In this document: in pieces, positions 50,863 through 60,021 of the stretch
How the letters are laid out: each line of letters opens with the position of its first letter
Position numbering within the stretch: position 1 is the stretch's first letter
DNA from: Lactonifactor sp. BIOML-A5
Lineage (GTDB): Bacteria > Bacillota > Clostridia > Lachnospirales > Lachnospiraceae
Direction of reading: 5' to 3'
NCBI RefSeq assembly: GCF_009677585.1
Contig: NZ_WKYV01000023.1
Location: 1 to 64,000 of the forward strand
Length of the DNA: 64,000 nt
The notes under the pieces: model-generated
Databases searched by the model: none
What the model saw: the letters and a program-made list of their open reading frames with translations, nothing else
Told to the model about the DNA's origin: nothing
Made by a program: the position numbers and the translations under genes

Positions 50863-50936
50863 GGAAAAGCTCCCGTTTATAATATCAGTAAGGAATGAAT
50901 GTTAAAAACTGTAGGACAAAATGGAGGTAAAAAAGT

Positions 50937-51947
50937 ATGAAGAAATGCAAGATGGCAGTGATTGGTTTAGGGTTTATCGGTGGTTTGCACGCCAGGATTA
51001 TCGCCGAGGCGGATAATGCAGAATTAGTTGCTATTGCGGATCTGAATAAAGCTCTGGCTGATGAATATGCGGAAAAATATAATTGTGCTGTTTATACCGA
51101 TTACAAAGAGATGATGGAAAAAGAGGATATTGATGCCGTTGACATCTGTGTACCGGAAGATTTCCATGTACAGACCGCTGTGGACGTGGCAAATGCAAAA
51201 AAAGATTTTATCATTGAAAAACCTCTGGCTAAAACACTGGAAGGCTGTCTGGCAATTAAAAAAGCAGCTGATGACAACAAGGTACGCATGATGGTTGCTC
51301 AGGTCTGCAAGTTCGATCCCCGGTATGTGGAATTAAAAGAATCCATCCGCAGAGGAGACTTGGGAGAGATCAGTGCTATGTCATTTAAGCGAGGCAATCC
51401 TGTTTCCACTGCCAATCGTCTGCAGGGCAAAGTCTCCTTCTTCTATTATCTTGGAATTCATGATATTGAGATGATGGTGGATTACAATATGCCTGCAAAA
51501 CCTGTGAAGGTATACGCACAGGCTTCCAATAAGAAAAACGGACATATGAATGGCGATCTGGACGCTGCATTTGTTATTGTTAATTTTGATAATGGGGCTG
51601 TGGGAAATGTACATATCTGCTGGGCTTATCCGGACAACTCTGCCATGGGAATCTGGTCAATCGCAGAAGTAACAGGAACCAAGGGCTTTGGTATGGTAGA
51701 TATCCGCAATCAGGGCCTGGAGATCATGACAGACGAAGCGGAGTCTTATCCGGATACTCTGTTATGGCCGGAATATTACGGAAAGATTCAGGGCGGTCTG
51801 AAAGAAGAAATCGTTCATTTCGCAGATGCTACCATGAATGGCAAACCATATGCTGTTGATACAGAGTGCTGTATCCGAGGCGTCGCCATTGCTGAAGCTG
51901 CGTTAAAATCAATTGAGACAGGGGAACCGGTAGAACTTTCTCTGTAG
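50937..51947 (+). CDS. Gfo/Idh/MocA family oxidoreductase
   Basis: A 336-residue NAD(P)-dependent enzyme. The Rossmann motif IGLGFIGGLHARI is at residues 9-21; the EKPLAKT motif with catalytic Lys is near residue 96, and the C-terminal dimer/substrate domain has GIHDIEMM. Members oxidise a hydroxyl of sugars, inositols or amino sugars. GGAGGTAAAAAAGT precedes the ATG. Cluster context: sugar-type transport follows directly. Confidence 0.93.
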   Translation: MKKCKMAVIGLGFIGGLHARIIAEADNAELVAIADLNKALADEYAEKYNCAVYTDYKEMMEKEDIDAVDICVPEDFHVQTAVDVANAKKDFIIEKPLAKTLEGCLAIKKAADDNKVRMMVAQVCKFDPRYVELKESIRRGDLGEISAMSFKRGNPVSTANRLQGKVSFFYYLGIHDIEMMVDYNMPAKPVKVYAQASNKKNGHMNGDLDAAFVIVNFDNGAVGNVHICWAYPDNSAMGIWSIAEVTGTKGFGMVDIRNQGLEIMTDEAESYPDTLLWPEYYGKIQGGLKEEIVHFADATMNGKPYAVDTECCIRGVAIAEAALKSIETGEPVELSL

Positions 51948-51969
51948 GAAATACGGAAGCGAGGTCATC

Positions 51970-52947
51970 TTGGTGAAAGAGAAAAAACCAGTTTTTAAAA
52001 ACAATATACAGAAGTACGCACCTGTATTTCTCATGTTGGTACTTATGGTTATTTTAACCATTGCCAATAAAAATTTCCTGTCTGCACAATCAATCTACAA
52101 TCTTCTGCAGCAGGTATCCGCTCTTGGCATTGTTGCCCTGGGAGCGATGATTGTACTGCTTACGGCTGGAATAGATTTTACTGCCGGTTTCGGTTTATCT
52201 CTGGCAGGGGTTACCGCAGGTTTTGTATATCTGGAAAGCGGAAATCAGGGGATTCTTCTTATTATAACGTCTCTTCTGATTGGAGCGTTAGTGGGCCTGA
52301 TCAATGGTCTGATTATTGTAAAATTGAATCTGAATCCCTTTATTACAACTCTGGCCATGATGTCAGTGTGCAAGGGTGTGTCTATGATGGTTTCTGAGGG
52401 GCGTCAGGTACAGATTAAAAGCGAATTTTTGCTGACCCTGGGCTCAGGAAGGATACTGAAATTTATCCCTGTATCATTTCTGGTTTTCCTTCTGGCGGTA
52501 GTTCTGATGTATATCATTATGAACAAAACCAAACTGGGAATCTATACCTACGCTATGGGCGGGAATGAAGATGCAGTAGAATATTCGGGCATCAATAAAA
52601 ACTTTTATAAGATTCTGGTCTATACCGTAGCGGGGTTCCTGTACGGGCTGGCAGCTATCATCACCTGTTGTCAGGTAACAGTTATTACCTCTAATATCTC
52701 AGGAGATTTCCTGTTAGACGGGATTGCGGCCGCCGTTGTGGGCGGAACAAGTCTTCTGGGTGGAAAAGGAACCGTATTCGGAGTGGTAATCGGGGCATTT
52801 ATCATTACATTGATCACAACGATGCTGAATTTCCTTCAGGTACCTTTCTTGCTGAGAGAAGTAATCAAAGGTATCATCATCATCTGCATCCTGATCTTTG
52901 ACGTCTGCATCGGCAAACTGGCCGACAGGCTGAAGGTTGCAGCTTAA
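51970..52947 (+). CDS. Ribose-type (RbsC-like) ABC permease
   Basis: A 325-residue permease of the CUT2/RbsC branch with about ten helices (NLLQQVSALGIVALGAMIVLLTAGIDFTAGFGLSLAG; late EYSGINKNFYKILVYTVAGFLYGLAA; GTSLLGGKGTVFGVVIGAF). A stand-alone permease, alongside the fused one at 54259, makes a possible two-permease or heterodimeric channel. The TTG at 51970 or GTG at 51973 follows GAGGT; both are plausible. Confidence 0.9.
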   Translation: MVKEKKPVFKNNIQKYAPVFLMLVLMVILTIANKNFLSAQSIYNLLQQVSALGIVALGAMIVLLTAGIDFTAGFGLSLAGVTAGFVYLESGNQGILLIITSLLIGALVGLINGLIIVKLNLNPFITTLAMMSVCKGVSMMVSEGRQVQIKSEFLLTLGSGRILKFIPVSFLVFLLAVVLMYIIMNKTKLGIYTYAMGGNEDAVEYSGINKNFYKILVYTVAGFLYGLAAIITCCQVTVITSNISGDFLLDGIAAAVVGGTSLLGGKGTVFGVVIGAFIITLITTMLNFLQVPFLLREVIKGIIIICILIFDVCIGKLADRLKVAA

Positions 52948-53010
52948 TCGGGATAATATATTTGACGAATATATTATAAAAAACTTCATCTTAAAAAAGG
53001 AGGAAAAGGA

Positions 53011-54150
53011 ATGAAGAAGAAAGAATTAATGAAAAAAGGTTTGGCTCTGCTGGCAGCATTTACGCTGGTATTCGGAACACTCGCCGGATGCGGAAGCAAA
53101 GACGAGGGCTCTAGTGATGACAGCGCCACCACTTCCACAGACGCAGAAACAGACAAAGAAGACGCTGCGCCTGCAGAAGATGATGCCGCAGGGGATGCCA
53201 AAGACACAGAGGCATCCGGAGACAAACCCACCATCGGTATTGCTATGCTGGACATGACTCAGGAATTCTTCGTTAACATGATCGAGGGCGGAGACTATGC
53301 TGCTGAGATCTACGGTGTAAACCTGATCTGGAAGAGCGCAGACAGCAGCCTGGACAACCAGATTGCAATTATCGAAAACTTCATTCAGCAGAAAGTAGAC
53401 TGTATCCTGTTGGATCCCTATGACAATGTAGGATTAATTCCAGTCTGCGAAGAAGCAAAAGCAGCAGGTATCCCTGTATGCTCCATGGGTAACTTTATTG
53501 ATTCCGACGCAGTTATTTCCAATCTGTACAATGACCGTGAAGACACTAAAGTGATTGGCGAACTGGTAGGAAATCTCATCGACAAATCCGGTGATGTAGC
53601 AATGCTTTACGGTGCAACCGGTAACTTCGTATCTGACGAGCGTCAGGGCGGCTGGGAAGAAGCTATGGCAGAATTCCCTGACATCAAGTGTACATACTAC
53701 GAGGTTGGCTGGGATACAGCGGCAACCCTGAAAACTGTTCAGGATATTCTTGCAGCAAATCCTGACATCAAAGCAATCCACAGCTTCTCTGACGGCAATA
53801 CAACAGCAGTTGCACAGGCAGTGGATCAGGCAGGTCTGACAGGTAAAGTTTTAATCTCCAGCTATGACGGAAATAAAGACGCCAGCGAAGCAGTGAAAGA
53901 CGGCAAATATGTATGTACGCTGCTGACAGGTGCAAAACGTGTTGGATACTGGAATGTTCAGATCGGCTCTAAACTGGCAAAAGGCGAGACTGTTGAACAG
54001 AAGAACTATCTGGAGTCTTATTTTATCATGAACGATGATATGAAAGCAAAAGTAGAAGAACTGGGAATTGGCTACGAAGGAATGAACATCGTAAATCCTG
54101 ATAAGGGTATTGAGTTATTTGATGATTTGTCTGCTTTTGAAGAGAAATAA
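53011..54150 (+). CDS. Sugar-type ABC substrate-binding lipoprotein
   Basis: A 379-residue lipoprotein: signal peptide and lipobox LAGCG near residue 26, a Ser/Asp/Glu-rich linker to about residue 72, then a periplasmic-binding-protein I-like domain of the RbsB family (TIGIAMLDMTQEFFVNMIEGGDYAA; DCILLDPYDNVGLIPVCEEAKAAGIPV). It captures a sugar or related compound for the permeases. AAAAAAGGAGGAAAAGG precedes the ATG. Confidence 0.93.
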   Translation: MKKKELMKKGLALLAAFTLVFGTLAGCGSKDEGSSDDSATTSTDAETDKEDAAPAEDDAAGDAKDTEASGDKPTIGIAMLDMTQEFFVNMIEGGDYAAEIYGVNLIWKSADSSLDNQIAIIENFIQQKVDCILLDPYDNVGLIPVCEEAKAAGIPVCSMGNFIDSDAVISNLYNDREDTKVIGELVGNLIDKSGDVAMLYGATGNFVSDERQGGWEEAMAEFPDIKCTYYEVGWDTAATLKTVQDILAANPDIKAIHSFSDGNTTAVAQAVDQAGLTGKVLISSYDGNKDASEAVKDGKYVCTLLTGAKRVGYWNVQIGSKLAKGETVEQKNYLESYFIMNDDMKAKVEELGIGYEGMNIVNPDKGIELFDDLSAFEEK

Positions 54151-54186
54151 TAGGGATTTCTTTTCTAAGTTAGCAAGATAGGCTGA

Positions 54187-54231
54187 AAAAAGAATATGCG
54201 GCAGAATTTCATGGCTGCCGCATATTCTTTT
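54187..54231 (+). terminator. Intra-operon terminator
   Basis: AAAAGAATATGCGGCAG (54188-54204) and its complement (54215-54231) form a 17-bp stem with T-run TTTTCT. It lies between the binding-protein gene and the fused permease-ATPase gene and probably lowers expression of the downstream genes relative to the abundant binding protein. Confidence 0.8.
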
Positions 54232-54258
54232 CTAAAAAGGCATGAAAGAAGGCAGAGC

Positions 54259-56829
54259 ATGGACAAAAGTAAGAGTAAAATATTTCAAAACCAACAGATC
54301 AAGAGATACCTATTTTTGCTTGCGATTATTTTGATTTTAATAGTAGTTTTCTCATTTCTGGCTCCGGGCTTCTTCTCGGTGAGAACGTTTTTTAATATTA
54401 TTCGTCAAAACACATCATTGGCAATTTTATCCCTGGGTATTACATTTATTATTATGCTGGCAGGTACGGACCTGTCATCCGGTGCAAACATTGCCCTTGC
54501 CGGGGCATGCGGCGCTATTGTAATGCAGTCTCTTGGGGGTGAAGGATTAGGAACCGCCCTGTGCGGATTTCTGGTATGTATTATTGTAGGTATTGCAGCA
54601 GGATCTGCAAACGGCTTGATGGTTGGTGGACTGGGGATAAGCCCCTTCATGGCAACATTAGCTATGACCTCTGTATCCAGAGGATTAACCATTTACCTGA
54701 CAAACTCAAAACGTGTAGTTGTAAGAAATGACTATTTTAACTGGTTTGGACAGAAAAATATCTTTGGTTCTTTTCCGGCATCGTTACTGTATCTGGCAGT
54801 ATTGTTTGTGATTATGTATCTGGTGCTGAACAAGACAACTTTTGGAAGAAAGACTTTTGCGGTGGGCGGCAATGCTGTCACATCCAGGGCATCTGGAATC
54901 AAAGTAATTAAACATACAGTAATTGTATATTTATTAGGCGGTTTATTCGCAGGCTTTGCATCGGTGGTAACCGTAGGGCGCGCCCTCTCAGCACAGCCTC
55001 TGGCAGGTCAGAACATGGAGTTCGATGCCATCACTGCTGTTGTTATCGGAGGCACCAGTCTGATGGGCGGTACCGGATCTCTGGTTGGTACCATGCTGGG
55101 TGTTGTGATTATCGGAACGATATTTACAGGTCTGGGTATGATGCCAATCTCTCCCTACTATTCTTATGTAGTGAAAGGTCTGCTGATTGTAGTATCTGTC
55201 TATATGGATCAATACAGCAGCAAGGAGAGAGTGAAGGTTAGCAGCAAGGACAAGAAGGCCCAAAAGGAAGCTGCTGCCGCAGAGGTTCATTCCCGTCATA
55301 AGAATGATATCTCTATTGAAGAAGCCAAGGAATTGGAACTTCGCGGAATTGTAAAAGAGTTCCCCGGTGTGAAGGCATTAGACGGAGTGAATCTGAAGGT
55401 CAAAAGAGGTACGGTACACGCACTCATGGGAGAAAACGGCGCCGGCAAATCCACTTTAATTAAAATCCTATCCGGTGTATACAAAAAAGACGGCGGAGAA
55501 ATCTATATTGACGGAAAGCCAGTATCCATCCATTCTCCTATGGATTCTCAGAAGCTGGGGATCTCGGTTATTTACCAGGAATTCGCACTTGTTCCGGAGC
55601 TTAGTATCACACAAAACATTTTCCTGGGCAAGGAGATGAAGGGAACAGGTCCTATTGTAAACCGAAAAGATATGGAGAAAAAAGCCAGAGAGCTAATCGG
55701 CCGGTTTAATCTGAATATCAGCGAAAACAAAAAGGTCGGTGATTGTACGGTAGGTCAGCAGCAGATGATAGAGATCGCCAAGGCAATCGGGTCTAACTCC
55801 TGGGTTATCGTAATGGATGAACCTACATCAGCGATCACAGAGGCTGAAAAGGAAAAACTTTTTGAAATTATTCAGGAACTGAAGGAACAGGGAATGGCAA
55901 TTATCTACATCTCTCACCGTATGTCGGAAATATTTGAAATTGCCGATGAGATTACGGTACTCAGGGATGGTAAGTACGTAATGTCCTCTCCGGTATCAGA
56001 AGTGACGGAGGATATGATCATTAAGAGCATGGTAGGGCGTGAGCTGTCAGACGTATTCAGCAGAGAAAAATTTGAGCCCGGTGATGTGGTTCTTGAGGTT
56101 AAGGATCTGTACCGCAAAGGGGTATTTGAGCCTATCAGCTTTACCGTGCGAAAGGGAGAGGTTCTCGGCTTCAGCGGCCTGATGGGCGCAGGAAGAACAG
56201 AGATTGCAAGATGTATCTTTGGTCTGGATAAGCCGGATGGAGGAGAGATATATCTGAACGGCAAGAAGCTGGATATCCGCAACCCGTTTGACGCCATTAA
56301 ATCAGGTATTGCCTATGTGTCAGAAGACAGACGCCGGGAGGGAATTGTACCCCTTCTGTCTATCAGAGAGAATATGACTCTGGCATCCCTTCCATGGGTG
56401 AGCAAGGCAACCTGGATTGACGGCAAACAGGAAACCAGTATAGCAGAAGAATACATAGATGCACTGTCCATAAAAACACCATCTATGGATCAGAAGATCG
56501 GAAAGCTCAGCGGCGGTAACCAGCAGAAGGTATGCCTGGGCAAATGGCTGTGCAGGAATCCTCAGATTATTATTCTGGATGAGCCTACCCGAGGGATCGA
56601 CGTAGGGGCGAAGGCAGAGATTCATAAGATAATAGAAAATCTGTGCAGAAATGGTATTGCTGTCATTATGATTTCCTCTGAGATGCCAGAGGTTCTGGGA
56701 TCCAGTGACAAAATCATTGTACTCTATGAGGGAAGAAAGACAGGAGAATTTGACTGTGTGAAGGATTTGACACAGGATGAGATCATGATAGCTGCTTCCG
56801 GAGAATCCGGATCTGGAGAGGTTGCATAG
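54259..56829 (+). CDS. Fused ribose-type permease and tandem ATPase
   Basis: A single 856-residue polypeptide. Residues about 20-320 are an RbsC-like permease (TSLAILSLGITFIIMLAGTDLSSGANIALAG; GTSLMGGTGSLVGTMLGVV); residues about 370-856 are a two-domain RbsA-like ATPase with Walker A GENGAGKST and signature VGQQQM in the first half, and VLGFSGLMGAGRT with LSGGNQQKV in the second half (degenerate first-to-second pattern as in RbsA). The usual arrangement is separate genes. The joint is a Lys/Ala-rich linker near residues 325-370. ATG 54259 follows AAGAAGGCAGAGC. A stop-free joint shows the fusion is not a frameshift artefact within this reading. Confidence 0.93.
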   Translation: MDKSKSKIFQNQQIKRYLFLLAIILILIVVFSFLAPGFFSVRTFFNIIRQNTSLAILSLGITFIIMLAGTDLSSGANIALAGACGAIVMQSLGGEGLGTALCGFLVCIIVGIAAGSANGLMVGGLGISPFMATLAMTSVSRGLTIYLTNSKRVVVRNDYFNWFGQKNIFGSFPASLLYLAVLFVIMYLVLNKTTFGRKTFAVGGNAVTSRASGIKVIKHTVIVYLLGGLFAGFASVVTVGRALSAQPLAGQNMEFDAITAVVIGGTSLMGGTGSLVGTMLGVVIIGTIFTGLGMMPISPYYSYVVKGLLIVVSVYMDQYSSKERVKVSSKDKKAQKEAAAAEVHSRHKNDISIEEAKELELRGIVKEFPGVKALDGVNLKVKRGTVHALMGENGAGKSTLIKILSGVYKKDGGEIYIDGKPVSIHSPMDSQKLGISVIYQEFALVPELSITQNIFLGKEMKGTGPIVNRKDMEKKARELIGRFNLNISENKKVGDCTVGQQQMIEIAKAIGSNSWVIVMDEPTSAITEAEKEKLFEIIQELKEQGMAIIYISHRMSEIFEIADEITVLRDGKYVMSSPVSEVTEDMIIKSMVGRELSDVFSREKFEPGDVVLEVKDLYRKGVFEPISFTVRKGEVLGFSGLMGAGRTEIARCIFGLDKPDGGEIYLNGKKLDIRNPFDAIKSGIAYVSEDRRREGIVPLLSIRENMTLASLPWVSKATWIDGKQETSIAEEYIDALSIKTPSMDQKIGKLSGGNQQKVCLGKWLCRNPQIIILDEPTRGIDVGAKAEIHKIIENLCRNGIAVIMISSEMPEVLGSSDKIIVLYEGRKTGEFDCVKDLTQDEIMIAASGESGSGEVA

Positions 56830-56832
56830 CGT

Positions 56833-58017
56833 ATGAAAACAGAGGCAAAGAGAGAGCAGAGTATCCGGTGGACGAGGGAACATATGACAAAAGAATGGGA
56901 GGAGGCGGCCATCACCTGTGCCGCCCGCCTGATTCGCTGTAAGTCCTATAATCCGCCGGGAAATGAGAAGGAAACAGCAGCAGTGGCTGCCGAAATCCTG
57001 GAGACGGCAGGTTTTCAGGTGGAGGTGGAAGAATTTGAGCCCAATCGCTGCAATGTAACAGCTACGTATGGAGACCCTGAGGATATTGCACTGATACTGA
57101 ACGGGCATATGGATGTAGTCCCGGCCTTCGGTGAGTGGGAGCGGGAACCTTCCGGTGCACAGAGAGAAAACGGTGTGCTTTTCGGAAGAGGCAGCTGCGA
57201 TATGCTGGGAGGATGCGCAGCAATACTCACGGCAGCAAGCCTGATCGGCTCTGCCAAAGTAGAGCCCAAACGGGGAATCATGGTTCTTCTGGTCAGCGAC
57301 GAGGAGGATATGAATCGGGGCATCCGCCATATTCTGTCCACAAAGAAATTGAAGGCAGACTGTGCTGTAATTGCAGAGCCTACACAATGTGAGATTCAGC
57401 TGGGCAACCGGGGATTCAGTTCCTGGTATGTGAAAACCAAGGGAGTAGGCTGCCATGCCAGTGAACCTTGGAACGGCGTCAACGCCATCTATAAGATGGG
57501 GGAAGTGATCAGGAGAATCGAAACCTATGCAGACAGTCTGAGTGAAGTTCAGAATGAATATCTGGGACAGGCTACCTGCTGTATCGGAACCATAAAAGGG
57601 GGAATCCGCCTGAATACAGTGCCGGATGCCTGTGAGATTGAGGTGGAGAGACGTCTTCTTCCCGGGGAGACCCCTGACAGGATCAAAGAGGAGTTGCAGA
57701 AGGCAGTGGGAGAGTGGGGAGAAGTATTGGACCGCTCGTTCTTTCCGGCAAGCCTTATTGAACGGGACCATCCTCTGGTAGAGGACTGCAGAGAACTTTT
57801 GGCAGGAATTACAGAACAGGAACCAGCGGTATCTGTGTTCCGTGCCTGTACGGAAGCAAGTATGTTCTCTGTGCTTTGCGATATTCCTACCTTATTATTA
57901 GGCCCCGGTTCCCTGGACCAGGCACACCGGATCAATGAATTCTGCAGGGAACAGGATATTGTAGACTGTATGAAATTATTTACAGCGCTGATTTACTGCT
58001 ATATCAGTGAGCGGTAA
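56833..58017 (+). CDS. M20 family metallo-deacylase (ArgE/DapE/CPG2-like)
   Basis: A 394-residue zinc enzyme of the M20 peptidase/deacylase family. Metal ligands: His in NGHMDVVP near residue 97, Asp in GSCDMLGG, Glu-Glu-type pair in SDEEDM, Glu in AEPT, and the C-terminal His in QAHRINEF. The dimerisation lid domain lies between. Members remove N-acyl groups or hydrolyse peptides. In this cluster it could release an amine from an acylated substrate. It begins 3 bases after the fusion gene. Confidence 0.92.
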   Translation: MKTEAKREQSIRWTREHMTKEWEEAAITCAARLIRCKSYNPPGNEKETAAVAAEILETAGFQVEVEEFEPNRCNVTATYGDPEDIALILNGHMDVVPAFGEWEREPSGAQRENGVLFGRGSCDMLGGCAAILTAASLIGSAKVEPKRGIMVLLVSDEEDMNRGIRHILSTKKLKADCAVIAEPTQCEIQLGNRGFSSWYVKTKGVGCHASEPWNGVNAIYKMGEVIRRIETYADSLSEVQNEYLGQATCCIGTIKGGIRLNTVPDACEIEVERRLLPGETPDRIKEELQKAVGEWGEVLDRSFFPASLIERDHPLVEDCRELLAGITEQEPAVSVFRACTEASMFSVLCDIPTLLLGPGSLDQAHRINEFCREQDIVDCMKLFTALIYCYISER

Positions 58018-58059
58018 TTCCGGCGGATAAGATCCAAGGGAATAACAGGAGGGCTTACC

Positions 58060-59187
58060 GTGAGACATAAACTTATCTGTGTAAAATGCAATGCAGTTCA
58101 GGAACAGAAGCCTGCCTATGCATGCTGCAAGTGCGGGGGAATCCTTCACTTTGAGCCGGAGGAGGCAGAACAGCCGCACCGTATGATGGGGGAAGGAAAC
58201 ACGCCCCTGATCCCTCTGTTGAGGTCTGCCCAGGAGCTGGATTTGGATGAAGTTTACATAAAATGTGAATTCATGAATCCCACAGGTTCTTTTAAGGACA
58301 GAGGGATGGCCTTCGCTTTGGCACACAGCAGAGAACTTGGAGTAGAAAAGATTATCGTCGCCTCTGCGGGAAATGCCAGTGCTTCGGCAGCTGCGTATGG
58401 TTCCAGGGCGGGAATGCCGGTTACGGCAATTGTGCCTGCATCCACTTCCATGGAAAAGGTACGCCAGGCAGCTGCCTATGGGGCTAAGGTGATCCGCATG
58501 AAAGGGAATTACAGTGATTCCTTTCAGGGGGCAAAGGCGGTGGCGCAGGACAGGAAATGGTATAATCTGACCACCACATATATTAACCCTTATGTGTGGG
58601 CGGGCTATGAAGGCATATGCAGAGAACTGACAGAGCAGCTGGATAAACCGGCAGACTGGATTATGGTTCCCATCGGAGCCGGTCCTTTTCTGGGAGGCAT
58701 CTACCATGGATTTCTGAAGCTGAAGGAAGAAGGTGTGGTGGAGAAGATTCCCAGGCTGATTGGAGTGCAGTCTGACTGCTGTTATCCCATCGCAGATGCT
58801 TATTTTAAACAGGCATGGGATGTGCAGGAGTGGAATATGACAAGACCTACGATAGCTTCGGGGCTTAACGATGAGCTTAAGGGCTATACCCAGGACGGTG
58901 CGTATACCCTGGAGTGTATTTACAAAAGCCAGGGGAGAGCTGTTATCGTGTCAGATGAAGAGATTCTGGAAGCCAGGGCGTTAATGGGAAGAGAAGGACT
59001 GTACACTGAGCCGGCAGGAGCCGCCGGAGTGGCTGCAGCCAGAAAGCTGCGTCTGGAGGGGGTATTACATAAGAATGATGTGATCATATCCCTGGCTACG
59101 GGCAGCGGACTAAAGAGCAGTATCCCTTCCGGACAGCAGGAACCGCCGACGGCAGAGACAATTGAGGAACTATTAAATTTATTATAA
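58060..59187 (+). CDS. Threonine-synthase-like PLP enzyme
   Basis: A 375-residue fold-type II PLP enzyme with an N-terminal zinc ribbon (ICVKCNAVQ...CCKCGG, residues about 6-28) and the PLP-lysine motif NPTGSFKDRG near residue 80, then ASAGNASASAAAYG and GAGPFLGG. Annotated relatives are threonine synthases, but in this catabolic cluster the enzyme may be an ammonia-lyase or beta-eliminase. GTG start; AGGAGGGC lies 6-12 bases upstream. A second homologue begins at 63145. Confidence 0.9.
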   Translation: MRHKLICVKCNAVQEQKPAYACCKCGGILHFEPEEAEQPHRMMGEGNTPLIPLLRSAQELDLDEVYIKCEFMNPTGSFKDRGMAFALAHSRELGVEKIIVASAGNASASAAAYGSRAGMPVTAIVPASTSMEKVRQAAAYGAKVIRMKGNYSDSFQGAKAVAQDRKWYNLTTTYINPYVWAGYEGICRELTEQLDKPADWIMVPIGAGPFLGGIYHGFLKLKEEGVVEKIPRLIGVQSDCCYPIADAYFKQAWDVQEWNMTRPTIASGLNDELKGYTQDGAYTLECIYKSQGRAVIVSDEEILEARALMGREGLYTEPAGAAGVAAARKLRLEGVLHKNDVIISLATGSGLKSSIPSGQQEPPTAETIEELLNLL

Positions 59188-59217
59188 ACTATGTAAGTAA
59201 GAAAGAGAGGGTTTTAT

Positions 59218-59988
59218 ATGAAAATTTTATACGCAGGAGACGCTTGTACCAAAATCGGACCTATTTTTATGGCTTCTCCATTTAATCTGGAAGTAAAAGG
59301 GATGACCCATCATATCTGGGGACAGCCTTTGATTGACGCTCTGACCAGCAGAGGCCATGAAGTGACACATATGACCGGTGAGCAGGCAATTGGTGACTTT
59401 CCAAGGACCGTAGAGGAATTATCCAAGTACGATGCACTTATCATCAGTGACTGTGAGTGTGAAGTGTTGTCACTGTATCCTTTCTGGATTGATTCCGTAC
59501 CTCAGCCCACCACAAACAGGCTGAAAGCTATCCGCAATTATGTGCGCCAGGGAGGCGGCCTTTTGATGATCGGCGGCTGGACGTCTTTCAGCGGACGTTT
59601 TGGACACGGCGGATATTATGATACACCCATTGAAGAGGCACTGCCTGTAAATTGTCTGAAAGGACTTGATGACAGGGTAGAGATGCCGGAAGGCACAACC
59701 ATTGATATTAAAGTAAAAGACCATCCGATTCTGGCCGATATTCCGTGGGATGAGGCGCCGGGATTCGAAGGCTTCAATAAAATTCTTCCAAAAGAGGGTG
59801 CGGACGTACTGGCTACCATCGGCGATGATGAGGATCAGTATCCGCTGCTGGTGACCTGGGAGTATGGAAAAGGACGGGCAATGGCGTTTGCCAGCGACTG
59901 TTCTCCCCACTGGGCAGCATCCTTCCAGCCATGGGAATATTACGGACAGTTCTGGGGACAGGCACTGGAATGGCTGGGTAACAAATAA
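59218..59988 (+). CDS. GATase1-like (DUF1355) protein
   Basis: A 256-residue protein of the class I glutamine-amidotransferase-like group (PF07090-type). KILYAGDACTKIGPIFMASPFNLEVKGM starts it, and RQGGGLLMIGGWTSFSGRFGHGGYYDTPIEEALPV and the C-terminal SDCSPHWAASFQPWEYYGQFW blocks are typical. No clear nucleophile Cys-His-Glu triad can be seen, so it may be non-catalytic or a different hydrolase. GAGAGGGTTTTAT precedes the ATG. Confidence 0.8.
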   Translation: MKILYAGDACTKIGPIFMASPFNLEVKGMTHHIWGQPLIDALTSRGHEVTHMTGEQAIGDFPRTVEELSKYDALIISDCECEVLSLYPFWIDSVPQPTTNRLKAIRNYVRQGGGLLMIGGWTSFSGRFGHGGYYDTPIEEALPVNCLKGLDDRVEMPEGTTIDIKVKDHPILADIPWDEAPGFEGFNKILPKEGADVLATIGDDEDQYPLLVTWEYGKGRAMAFASDCSPHWAASFQPWEYYGQFWGQALEWLGNK

Positions 59989-60021
59989 GTGATTCAAGCG
60001 GAAAGGAATGGGACAGAAGCT

